Below, one piece after another: positions 31,989-39,169 of a stretch of 64,000 nt of DNA. Source of the stretch: Algibacter_G agarivorans (GTDB lineage: Bacteria; Bacteroidota; Bacteroidia; Flavobacteriales; Flavobacteriaceae); NCBI RefSeq assembly GCF_039543245.1, contig NZ_BAABJJ010000034.1, positions 1-64,000 of the forward strand. Direction: 5' to 3'. Position numbers and translations under genes: made by a program. Below the pieces are notes generated by a model. That model had not been told where the DNA came from. It did no database searches and was given only the letters and a program-made list of their open reading frames with translations. The first letter of the stretch is position 1. Each line of letters starts with the position of its first letter.

Positions 31989-32387
31989 TTAGTAAACGTA
32001 ACATAAAACTTCCCCGCCAACATTATCTCTTTTAGCTTGTTTGCCTGTCATCACTCCGTGAGAAGTTGAAACAATAGCAATACCAAGTCCATTTAAGATT
32101 CTAGGTAAATCATTAGAACCAGCATACTTACGTAAACCTGGTGTACTAATTCTTTGAAGTTTTTTAATTACTGGTTCCTTTGTTTCTTTGTTGTATTTAA
32201 GCGCTATTTTAATAGAACCTTGTACAGACGAATCATCAAATTTGTAACTTAAAATATATCCTTGTTCGAATAATATTTTAGTGATGTCTTTTTTCAAATT
32301 AGAAGCAGGAATCTCAACCACTCTGTGGTTGGCACGCACTGCGTTTCTAATTCTTGTCAAATAATCCGCAATTGGATCTGAGTACAT
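31989..32387 (-). CDS. rpsH: 30S ribosomal protein S8
   Basis: A central-domain 16S-rRNA binder, 132 residues. It starts MYSDPIADYLTRIRNAVRA and has the RISTPGLRKYAGSNDLPRIL and GIAIVSTSHGVMTGKQAK motifs and a GGEVLCYVY end. In E. coli S8 represses the spc operon. A 68-bp gap with a weak TTCGAA-based inverted repeat separates it from rpsN. Confidence 0.98.
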   Translation of the reverse strand: MYSDPIADYLTRIRNAVRANHRVVEIPASNLKKDITKILFEQGYILSYKFDDSSVQGSIKIALKYNKETKEPVIKKLQRISTPGLRKYAGSNDLPRILNGLGIAIVSTSHGVMTGKQAKRDNVGGEVLCYVY

Positions 32388-32455
32388 AATGAATTGATTT
32401 TGTGGTATTGGTTTTCGAACTATTTCGAACCTTAAACCTGATTATTTAAATAATA

Positions 32456-32725
32456 TTACCAACTAGCTTTTCTTACTCCAGGGATAAGCCCTTGATTAGC
32501 CATTTCTCTAAAAGTTACACGAGAAATTCCGAAAGTTCTCATGTATCCTTTTGGTCTTCCTGTTAATTTACATCTATTATGCATACGAACTGGAGATGCA
32601 TTTTTTGGTAACTTTTGTAATGCTTCATAATCTCCAGCTTCTTTTAAAGCTTTACGTTTTTCAGCATACTTTGCTACTGTTTTTGCTCTTTTTACCTCAC
32701 GGGCTTTCATTGATTCTTTAGCCAT
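32456..32725 (-). CDS. rpsN: 30S ribosomal protein S14 (long, zinc-independent form)
   Basis: S14, 89 residues. The long form lacks paired CxxC motifs: only one Cys appears, in MHNRCKLTGRPKGYMRTFG. The C-terminus is GLIPGVRKASW. Together with the one-Cys L36, this indicates ribosomes sparing zinc at these two positions. Confidence 0.97.
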   Translation of the reverse strand: MAKESMKAREVKRAKTVAKYAEKRKALKEAGDYEALQKLPKNASPVRMHNRCKLTGRPKGYMRTFGISRVTFREMANQGLIPGVRKASW

Positions 32726-32728
32726 ATC

Positions 32729-33280
32729 TTAGTTCTTTTGAAAAGGTAATCCTAATTCGGTTAATAATGATTTTGCTTCTTTATCAGTATCTGCAGTTGT
32801 TACAAATGTAATATCCATACCAGAAATTTTGTTCACTTTATCAATGTTTATTTCTGGGAATATAATTTGTTCGGTAACTCCTAAATTGTAGTTACCCCTA
32901 CCATCAAATCCTGTAGCTCTAATGCCGTTAAAATCTCTTACACGTGGAAGTGCAGATGTTACTAAACGATCTAAAAACTCATACATTCTTTCACCACGTA
33001 AAGTTACTTTAACACCAATTGGCATTCCTTTACGTAATTTAAATGTTGCAACATCCTTTTTAGATAATGTAGCTATCGCTTTTTGTCCAGATATAGTAGT
33101 TACTTCTTCTACTGCGTAGTCGATTAACTTTTTGTCTGCAACGGCTGCTCCAACACCTTTAGATATTACTATCTTAGTAAGTTTAGGCACTTGCATTACA
33201 TTTTTATAACCAAATTCGTCTGTAAGAGCTGCAATTACTCTGCTTTTATACTCTTCTTTAAGTCTAGGTGAATATGCCAT
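32729..33280 (-). CDS. rplE: 50S ribosomal protein L5
   Basis: A 5S-rRNA-binding protein of the central protuberance, 183 residues. It has MAYSPRLKEEYKSRVIAAL, a basic GVKVTLRGERMYEFLDRLV segment (~88-106) and DFNGIRATGFDGRGNYNLGV (~117-136). It is 3 bp from rplX. Confidence 0.98.
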   Translation of the reverse strand: MAYSPRLKEEYKSRVIAALTDEFGYKNVMQVPKLTKIVISKGVGAAVADKKLIDYAVEEVTTISGQKAIATLSKKDVATFKLRKGMPIGVKVTLRGERMYEFLDRLVTSALPRVRDFNGIRATGFDGRGNYNLGVTEQIIFPEINIDKVNKISGMDITFVTTADTDKEAKSLLTELGLPFQKN

Positions 33281-33282
33281 AA

Positions 33283-33594
33283 CTATATTACTTCATTAGA
33301 TTTTGTTGAAAATCTTACTTTTTTATCGCCTTCTACTCTAAATCCAATTCTTGTTGTTTCTCCTTTTGAAGTTAACAACGATAAGTTAGATATATGAATA
33401 GCAGCTTCTTTCTCTACGATTCCGCCTTGAGGGTTTTGTGCACTTGGTTTAGTATGTTTCTTAACCATGTTTACACCCTCTACAATCGCCTTGTTCTTAG
33501 CTATTAATACCTTTTGTACTTTACCTTCAGATCCTTTATGGTCTCCAGCAATTACTTTTACAGTATCTCCAGTTTTTATTTTAAGCTTTGTCAT
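33283..33594 (-). CDS. rplX: 50S ribosomal protein L24
   Basis: An assembly-initiator protein of the large subunit, 103 residues. A KOW motif is present in KTGDTVKVIAGDHKGSEGKV (~7-26), followed by VEGVNMVKKHTKPSAQNPQG. Confidence 0.98.
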   Translation of the reverse strand: MTKLKIKTGDTVKVIAGDHKGSEGKVQKVLIAKNKAIVEGVNMVKKHTKPSAQNPQGGIVEKEAAIHISNLSLLTSKGETTRIGFRVEGDKKVRFSTKSNEVI

Positions 33595-33609
33595 CTTAGT
33601 TATAATGTA

Positions 33610-33978
33610 TTAAAGCACTTCTGGTGCTAATGATACAATCTTCATGAATTGTTTATCACGAAGCTCTCTAGCAACAGGACCAAATACACGTGTTCCTCTC
33701 ATTTCACCCGTTGGGTTTAATAAAACACAAGCATTATCATCAAATCTTATATAAGATCCGTCTGGTCTTCTTACTTCTTTCTTAGTACGTACAACAACTG
33801 CTGTAGAAACTGCTTTTTTCTTAATGTTTCCATTAGGCGTTGCATCTTTAACCGAAACAACTATCTTATCTCCTACAGAAGCATATCTTCTTTTAGTTCC
33901 TCCTAAAACACGGATAACTAAAACCTCTTTTGCTCCAGTATTGTCTGCTACTTTTATTCTTGATTCTTGTTGTAACAT
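33610..33978 (-). CDS. rplN: 50S ribosomal protein L14
   Basis: L14, 122 residues, at the subunit interface. It starts MLQQESRIKVADNTGAKEVL, carries RPDGSYIRFDDNACVLLNP and ends FMKIVSLAPEVL. It is 2 bp from rpsQ. Confidence 0.98.
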   Translation of the reverse strand: MLQQESRIKVADNTGAKEVLVIRVLGGTKRRYASVGDKIVVSVKDATPNGNIKKKAVSTAVVVRTKKEVRRPDGSYIRFDDNACVLLNPTGEMRGTRVFGPVARELRDKQFMKIVSLAPEVL

Positions 33979-33980
33979 AA

Positions 33981-34238
33981 TTATTTAGCTCTTTCTAGGA
34001 TTTCTACTAATCTCCAACATTTAGATTTACTTAAAGGTCTTGTTTCCATGATCTTTACAGTATCTCCAATGTTACAATCGTTTGTCTCGTCGTGTGCAAC
34101 GTATTTTTTCGTTTTCAACACGAACTTACCATACATAGGATGTTTTACTTTTTTAACCTCTGCAACAACTATTGATTTTTGCATTTTGTTACTAGTAACA
34201 ACTCCTATACGTTCTTTTCTTAAATTTCTTGTTTCCAT
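33981..34238 (-). CDS. rpsQ: 30S ribosomal protein S17
   Basis: A 16S-rRNA-binding OB-fold protein, 85 residues. It has RKERIGVVTSNKMQKSIVVA and the KVKHPMYGKFVLKTKKYVAH motif. The C-terminus KSKCWRLVEILERAK is typical. Confidence 0.98.
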   Translation of the reverse strand: METRNLRKERIGVVTSNKMQKSIVVAEVKKVKHPMYGKFVLKTKKYVAHDETNDCNIGDTVKIMETRPLSKSKCWRLVEILERAK

Positions 34239-34250
34239 CTTTCAGCAGAA

Positions 34251-34442
34251 TTATTGTAATTCTCTTTTAGTTAATTCAGTCGCAATTCTAGCTACAGTTC
34301 TTCTTATAGAACGTAATTGAATTGGATTTTCTAAAGGAGATATTGCATGAGCCAATTTTAGGTCTGAATAACTCTTTTTTGTTTCACCAAGTTTATCTTG
34401 TAACTCAGCTACAGATAATTCTTTAATTTCTGATTGTTTCAT
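34251..34442 (-). CDS. rpmC: 50S ribosomal protein L29
   Basis: L29, 63 residues, helical hairpin at the peptide-exit site. MKQSEIKELSVAELQDKLGE is followed by the SPLENPIQLRSIRRTVARIA segment and ends ELTKRELQ. Confidence 0.97.
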   Translation of the reverse strand: MKQSEIKELSVAELQDKLGETKKSYSDLKLAHAISPLENPIQLRSIRRTVARIATELTKRELQ

Positions 34443-34455
34443 AATATCAAATAAA

Positions 34456-34875
34456 TTATGCTTCGTAATCTCTAGCGATTAAAAACTTAGTTTTAACTGG
34501 TAGTTTTTGTGCTGCTAAGCGTAATGCTTCTTTTGCAACATCTAGAGGTACACCTCCAATTTCAAAAACTATTCTACCTGGCTTACATACCGCAACCCAG
34601 TACTCAACTGCACCTTTACCTTTACCCATACGTACTTCAAGAGGCTTTTTTGTAATAGGCTTGTCTGGAAATACTTTAATCCAAAGTTGCCCTTCTCTTT
34701 TCATGAAACGTGTAGCGGCAATACGCGCTGCTTCAATTTGACGTGATGTCAAAAACGTTGAATCTAATACTTTTATTCCAAAAGTTCCATTTGAAAGTTG
34801 GTTTCCTCTTTGAGAAAGACCTTTCATCCGTCCTTTTTGTTGCTTACGAAATTTTGTTCTTTTAGGCTGTAACAT
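34456..34875 (-). CDS. rplP: 50S ribosomal protein L16
   Basis: L16, 139 residues, near the A-site tRNA. It starts MLQPKRTKFRKQQKGRMKG and carries RMGKGKGAVEYWVAVCKPGR (~82-101) and the conserved PVKTKFLIARD end. Confidence 0.98.
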   Translation of the reverse strand: MLQPKRTKFRKQQKGRMKGLSQRGNQLSNGTFGIKVLDSTFLTSRQIEAARIAATRFMKREGQLWIKVFPDKPITKKPLEVRMGKGKGAVEYWVAVCKPGRIVFEIGGVPLDVAKEALRLAAQKLPVKTKFLIARDYEA

Positions 34876-34896
34876 TTTTCTTTACTTTATAAAAAA

Positions 34897-35625
34897 TTAC
34901 TTTCTACGACGAGGTTTGTTATCTCTGTTTCCGCCACGTCCTCCGGCTCCACCTTTTCCTTGCTTTTTGGACAATCCAACAAGCGGAGAAAGTTCTCTTT
35001 TACCATATACTTCACCTTTCATGATCCATACTTTAACACCTAATCTACCATAAGTAGTGTGTGCCTCAACTAAAGCATAATCAATATCGGCTCTAAAGGT
35101 TGATAAAGGAATACGTCCTTCTTTGTAGTGTTCAGAACGTGCCATTTCAGCACCATTTAAACGTCCACTAATCTGGATTTTAATTCCTTCAGCATTCATA
35201 CGCATTGTAGCAGCAATAGCCATCTTAATTGCGCGTCTGTATGAAATTCTGTTTTCAATTTGACGAGCTATGCTTGATCCTACTAAAAATGCATCAAGTT
35301 CAGGTCTTTTAATTTCAAAGATGTTAATCTGAACTTCTTTACTAGTAATTTTCTTAAGTTCTTCTTTTAACTTGTCTACCTCTTGTCCGCCTTTCCCGAT
35401 AATAATACCTGGTCTTGCAGTAGTGATAGTAACGGTTACAAGTTTTAAAGTTCTTTCGATAATTACTCTACTAACACTAGCTTTAGATAAACGCGCGTGA
35501 ACGTATTTTCTAATCTTATCGTCTTCGGCAAGTTTGTCACCATAATCGTTTCCTCCGTACCAGTTAGATTCCCATCCTCTGATAATTCCTAAGCGATTTC
35601 CGATTGGATTTGTCTTTTGTCCCAT
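34897..35625 (-). CDS. rpsC: 30S ribosomal protein S3
   Basis: S3, 242 residues, at the mRNA entry channel with helicase-associated activity. It begins MGQKTNPIGNRLGIIRGWES and has a KH domain with ARPGIIIGKGGQEVDKL (~70-86) and YKEGRIPLSTFRADIDYA. It ends in a Gly/Arg/Lys-rich tail (GKGGAGGRGGNRDNKPRRRK). Confidence 0.98.
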   Translation of the reverse strand: MGQKTNPIGNRLGIIRGWESNWYGGNDYGDKLAEDDKIRKYVHARLSKASVSRVIIERTLKLVTVTITTARPGIIIGKGGQEVDKLKEELKKITSKEVQINIFEIKRPELDAFLVGSSIARQIENRISYRRAIKMAIAATMRMNAEGIKIQISGRLNGAEMARSEHYKEGRIPLSTFRADIDYALVEAHTTYGRLGVKVWIMKGEVYGKRELSPLVGLSKKQGKGGAGGRGGNRDNKPRRRK

Positions 35626-35631
35626 ACTTTA

Positions 35632-36039
35632 TTAAGCTTGTGTGTTATTATTAGCTCCAACTACGATTGTTACGTGGTTAGAACGTTTTCTTATTCTGTG
35701 TGCACGACCTTGCGGAGCTGGACGTAATCTCTTTAACATAGATCCGCTATCAACTTTAATCTCTTTTACTACCAACTCAGCCTCTTCAATGTTAGCTTCT
35801 TCGTTTTTAGATTGCCAGTTTGCAATTGCAGACAATAACAATTTCTCTAAACGACCAGATGCTTCTTTTTGGTTGAATTTTAAGATATTAAGTGCATGTT
35901 CTACTTTTTCACCTCTTACTAAATCGGCTACTAAACGCATTTTTCTCGGTGATGTAGGACAGTTATTAAGCTTTGCAAAAGCAACGTGTTTTTTTGCTTC
36001 CTTAATAGCGTCTGCCATTTGTTTTTTACGACTTCCCAT
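35632..36039 (-). CDS. rplV: 50S ribosomal protein L22
   Basis: L22 lines the peptide exit tunnel; 135 residues. It carries NCPTSPRKMRLVADLVRG, and RLRPAPQGRAHRIRKRSNHV forms the extended tunnel loop. A ~14-residue N-terminal extension (MGSRKKQMADAIKE) precedes the conserved start. Confidence 0.97.
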   Translation of the reverse strand: MGSRKKQMADAIKEAKKHVAFAKLNNCPTSPRKMRLVADLVRGEKVEHALNILKFNQKEASGRLEKLLLSAIANWQSKNEEANIEEAELVVKEIKVDSGSMLKRLRPAPQGRAHRIRKRSNHVTIVVGANNNTQA

Positions 36040-36045
36040 AGCTTA

Positions 36046-36324
36046 CTACTTTTTACCTTTATTTTTAGCACCTGCATGTCCACGGAATGAACGTGTTGGT
36101 GAAAATTCTCCTAATTTATGACCTACCATGTTTTCTGTAACATATACTGGTACAAATTGACGGCCATTGTGCACTGCTATAGTTTGTCCAACAAAATCTG
36201 GAGTAATCATAGAGGCTCTAGACCACGTTTTGATTACTGTTTTTTTGTTAGATTCAACATTAACAGCTACTTTCTTTTCTAGTTTATAATGAACGTAAGG
36301 TCCTTTTTTTAATGATCTTGCCAT
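36046..36324 (-). CDS. rpsS: 30S ribosomal protein S19
   Basis: A head protein, 92 residues. It has MARSLKKGPYVHYKLEKKV, TWSRASMITPDFVGQTIAVH and GHKLGEFSPTRSFRGHAG, all invariant S19 segments. Confidence 0.98.
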   Translation of the reverse strand: MARSLKKGPYVHYKLEKKVAVNVESNKKTVIKTWSRASMITPDFVGQTIAVHNGRQFVPVYVTENMVGHKLGEFSPTRSFRGHAGAKNKGKK

Positions 36325-36327
36325 GTC

Positions 36328-37155
36328 TTATTTCTTTCTACGTTCTACAATATATTTATTACTTGACTTAGTCTTAGAACGGGTTCTGTAACCTTTAGCT
36401 GGAATACCATTTCTAGAACGAGGATGTCCTCCTGAAGATTTACCTTCACCACCACCCATTGGGTGATCAACTGGATTCATTACTACTGGTCTAGTACGTG
36501 GTCTTCTTCCTAACCATCTTGTTCTACCTGCTTTACCACCAACTAATAATTGATGATCCGAGTTAGATACAACACCTATTGTAGCCATACAGTTAGCAAG
36601 AATTAATCTTGTTTCACCTGAAGGCAATTTAACTGTGGCAAATTTACCATCTCTTGCCATTAACTGCGCAAAAGCTCCAGCACTACGTGCCATAATTGCA
36701 CCTTGTCCAGGACGTAACTCTATACAAGATATAATAGTTCCTAATGGAATTTGACTTAATGGCATTGCATTTCCAATTTCTGGAGCAATACCTTCATTAC
36801 CAGATACTACATTTTGTCCAACCTGAAGTCCATTTTGAGCAATAATGTATCTTTTCTCACCATCTTGATAATTCAATAATGCGATAAAAGCTGTTCTGTT
36901 TGGATCGTATTGAATTGAAGCTACTTCAGCAGGAATCCCAGCTTTGTCTCTTTTAAAATCGATAATACGATATTTTCTTTTATGACCACCACCTATGTAG
37001 CGCATGGTCATTTTTCCTTCACTGTTTCTACCACCAGACCTTTTATTCGGAACGAGTAAACTCTTTTCCGGCTTATCAGTAGTGATGGCGTCATAACCAT
37101 TTACTACTCTAAATCGCTGTCCTGGTGTGATTGGTTTTAATTTTCTTACTGACAT
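36328..37155 (-). CDS. rplB: 50S ribosomal protein L2
   Basis: L2, 275 residues, required for subunit association and peptidyl transfer. It has MSVRKLKPITPGQRFRVVNG, GGGHKRKYRIIDFKRDK (~56-72) and the C-terminal RPVVMNPVDHPMGGGEGKSS, which contains the conserved His near the catalytic centre. Confidence 0.98.
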   Translation of the reverse strand: MSVRKLKPITPGQRFRVVNGYDAITTDKPEKSLLVPNKRSGGRNSEGKMTMRYIGGGHKRKYRIIDFKRDKAGIPAEVASIQYDPNRTAFIALLNYQDGEKRYIIAQNGLQVGQNVVSGNEGIAPEIGNAMPLSQIPLGTIISCIELRPGQGAIMARSAGAFAQLMARDGKFATVKLPSGETRLILANCMATIGVVSNSDHQLLVGGKAGRTRWLGRRPRTRPVVMNPVDHPMGGGEGKSSGGHPRSRNGIPAKGYRTRSKTKSSNKYIVERRKK

Positions 37156-37165
37156 TTGTCTTTAA

Positions 37166-37456
37166 TTACATGTTACTGTATAAATCAATCATTTCACCTT
37201 CCGCCAGTTGTACAATTGCCTTTTTAACAGCATTTGTTTTACCATTTTGAATACCAGTTTTTGTGTGCTTGGTACTACGATCTGGACGGACATTTATAGT
37301 ACGAACTTTTTCAACAGAAACACCATAAGCAGCTTCCACCGCTTTTTTGATTTCTACCTTGTTCGCCTTTGTATTCACCGAGAACGTGTAGCAGTTTCTC
37401 AACTCGCTATCTGCTGTAGCCTTTTCTGTGATTATAGGTTTAATTAAGATATTCAT
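37166..37456 (-). CDS. rplW: 50S ribosomal protein L23
   Basis: L23 sits at the tunnel exit and docks trigger factor and SRP; 96 residues. It starts MNILIKPIITEKATADSE, with YTFSVNTKANKVEIKKAVEA. It is 5 bp from rplD. Confidence 0.98.
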   Translation of the reverse strand: MNILIKPIITEKATADSELRNCYTFSVNTKANKVEIKKAVEAAYGVSVEKVRTINVRPDRSTKHTKTGIQNGKTNAVKKAIVQLAEGEMIDLYSNM

Positions 37457-37461
37457 TGTTT

Positions 37462-38091
37462 CTATTTACTTAAGTTTGTTTCAATTCCTTCTAAAGCGCC
37501 TTCTAAAAGAACTATTTGATTTGCATTTAAAATCTTATAAGTGCTTATTTCTGAACTAGTTACAACTTCAGAGCCTTTTAAATTGCGCGATGACAAATAT
37601 ACGTTATTATTTGACCCACCCAACACAAACAGAGATTTTTTGTTTTCTAGCTCTAAAGCCTTTAAAACTGCTGTAAAGTTCTTAGTCTTTACATTATCAA
37701 AAGTAAAGTCTTCAACAACTGTTATTGACTTCTCTCCTGCTTTGATACTTAAGGCAGATTTACGCGCTAAGCGCTTTAAGTTTTTATTAAGTTTGAAGCT
37801 GTAATTTCTAGGTCTTGGACCGAACATACGACCACCCCCTTTAAATACACCAGACTTAATACTACCTGCTCTTGCTGTACCAGTTCCTTTTTGCTTTTTA
37901 ATCTTACGTGTACTTCCAGAAATCTCAGCGCGTTCTTTCGACTTGTGAGTTCCTTGACGTTGGTTTGCTAAATATTGTTTAACATCCAAATATACAGCGT
38001 GATTATTAGGCTCAATAGCAAACACATCTTTAGAAAGGTCTGCCTTTCTACCTGTGTCTTTTCCGTTTATATCTAAAACTGCTACTTTCAT
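37462..38091 (-). CDS. rplD: 50S ribosomal protein L4
   Basis: L4, 209 residues, with a tunnel-lining loop (KGTGTARAGSIKSGVFKGGG at ~69-88). In E. coli L4 also attenuates transcription of the S10 operon. Its ATG shares one base with the rplC stop codon (TAATG), so the two genes are translationally coupled. A hairpin cluster lies upstream of rplC. Confidence 0.98.
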   Translation of the reverse strand: MKVAVLDINGKDTGRKADLSKDVFAIEPNNHAVYLDVKQYLANQRQGTHKSKERAEISGSTRKIKKQKGTGTARAGSIKSGVFKGGGRMFGPRPRNYSFKLNKNLKRLARKSALSIKAGEKSITVVEDFTFDNVKTKNFTAVLKALELENKKSLFVLGGSNNNVYLSSRNLKGSEVVTSSEISTYKILNANQIVLLEGALEGIETNLSK

Positions 38092-38708
38092 TATTTTCTA
38101 ATAATTACATAAGCGTTTTTATGACCAGGAACACATCCCTTAACCACAAGTAGATTCTTTTCAGCAACTACTTTTAAAACTCTTAAATTTTGAACTTTAA
38201 CTGTGTCTCCACCCATTCTTCCTGCCATTTTCATGCCTTTAAAAACACGAGCAGGGTAAGATGCAGCTCCAATAGATCCAGGCGCTCTTAAACGGTTATG
38301 TTGACCGTGAGTAGCTTGACCTACACCACCGAAACCATGACGTTTTACAACACCTTGAAATCCTTTACCTTTAGATGTTCCTGCTACGTCAACAAATTCA
38401 CCTTCAGCGAAATGTTCAACAGTGATTGCATCTCCTAATTTGTACTCCTCATCAAAACCTTGAAATTCTACGATTTTGCGTTTTACAGAAGTTCCTGCTT
38501 TTTTAGCGTGACCTAAGTCAGCTTTAGTAGCGCTTTTTTCTGTCGCGTCATCGAAACCAAGTTGAATAGCTTCATAGCCATCAACGTCTTCAGTTCTGAC
38601 TTGGGTAACGATACATGGTCCAGCTTCGATTACTGTACATGGCATATTTTTACCATTTTCATCGAAGATGCTGGTCATACCGATTTTTTTTCCAATTAAC
38701 CCAGACAT
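38091..38708 (-). CDS. rplC: 50S ribosomal protein L3
   Basis: L3, 205 residues. MSGLIGKKIGMTSIFDENG is followed by the DVAGTSKGKGFQGVVKRHGF motif (~107-126) and the tip loop near GMKMAGRMGGDTVKVQNL. It is preceded by a 144-bp spacer with three hairpins rather than the usual short gap after rpsJ. Confidence 0.98.
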   Translation of the reverse strand: MSGLIGKKIGMTSIFDENGKNMPCTVIEAGPCIVTQVRTEDVDGYEAIQLGFDDATEKSATKADLGHAKKAGTSVKRKIVEFQGFDEEYKLGDAITVEHFAEGEFVDVAGTSKGKGFQGVVKRHGFGGVGQATHGQHNRLRAPGSIGAASYPARVFKGMKMAGRMGGDTVKVQNLRVLKVVAEKNLLVVKGCVPGHKNAYVIIRK

Positions 38709-38742
38709 AATTATTTATTTAATTTATTACTATTTATGATAC

Positions 38743-38758
38743 GTGATAAATCACGTTT
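38743..38758. promoter_or_regulatory. ACGTGAT/ATCACGT hairpin upstream of rplC
   Basis: ACGTGAT-AA-ATCACGT, a perfect 7-bp stem with a 2-nt centre, lies about 35 bp before the rplC ATG on the minus strand. It is the last of three hairpins in the rpsJ-rplC spacer. Confidence 0.6.
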
Positions 38759-38765
38759 TTACTAA

Positions 38766-38800
38766 AATTCAAGGCTGAAAATACGTTTCAGCCTTGAATT
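38766..38800. terminator. 15-bp perfect hairpin in the rpsJ-rplC spacer
   Basis: AATTCAAGGCTGAAA (38766-38780) pairs exactly with TTTCAGCCTTGAATT (38786-38800) around a 5-nt loop. On the minus strand it is followed by TTTTAGTAAAAAC. It is terminator- or attenuator-like, and its position between rpsJ and rplC is unusual. Confidence 0.65.
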
Positions 38801-38817
38801 GTATTTTTACCGTTTTT

Positions 38818-38836
38818 CCTTAACCAATCGTTAAGG
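38818..38836. promoter_or_regulatory. CCTTAAC/GTTAAGG hairpin after rpsJ
   Basis: A 7-bp perfect stem with a 5-nt loop, 16 bp downstream of the rpsJ stop. It is the first of the three hairpins met by RNA polymerase in this spacer. Confidence 0.55.
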
Positions 38837-38852
38837 ACATGTAAGTTTATTA

Positions 38853-39158
38853 CTAAACTTTGATTTCTACTTCAACACCACTTGGTAATTCAAGTTTCAT
38901 TAACGCATCAATTGTTTTTGATGACGAAGAGTAAATATCAAGTAAACGCTTGTAAGAGCTTAATTGAAATTGTTCTCTTGATTTCTTGTTTACGTGTGGA
39001 GAACGTAATACAGTGAAAATTTTCTTGTGAGTTGGTAATGGAATTGGTCCAGTAACAACAGCTCCAGTACTTTTTACTGTTTTTACAATCTTATCAGCAG
39101 ACTTGTCCACTAAGTTAAAATCGTAAGACTTTAATTTTATTCTGATTTTTTGACTCAT
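38853..39158 (-). CDS. rpsJ: 30S ribosomal protein S10 (NusE)
   Basis: S10, 101 residues; it also serves in transcription antitermination as NusE. It starts MSQKIRIKLKSYDFNLVDKS and has the conserved TGPIPLPTHKKIFTVLRSPH (~36-55). It is 11 bp from fusA, so the str and S10 clusters are joined here. Confidence 0.98.
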   Translation of the reverse strand: MSQKIRIKLKSYDFNLVDKSADKIVKTVKSTGAVVTGPIPLPTHKKIFTVLRSPHVNKKSREQFQLSSYKRLLDIYSSSSKTIDALMKLELPSGVEVEIKV

Positions 39159-39169
39159 TTTCTTAACTT

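Noticed and set aside
32388..32455. TTCGAA-based inverted repeat between rpsN and rpsH
   Set aside because: The stem is short and interrupted, without a U-tract or conserved neighbours. Too weak to call as a terminator or operator.
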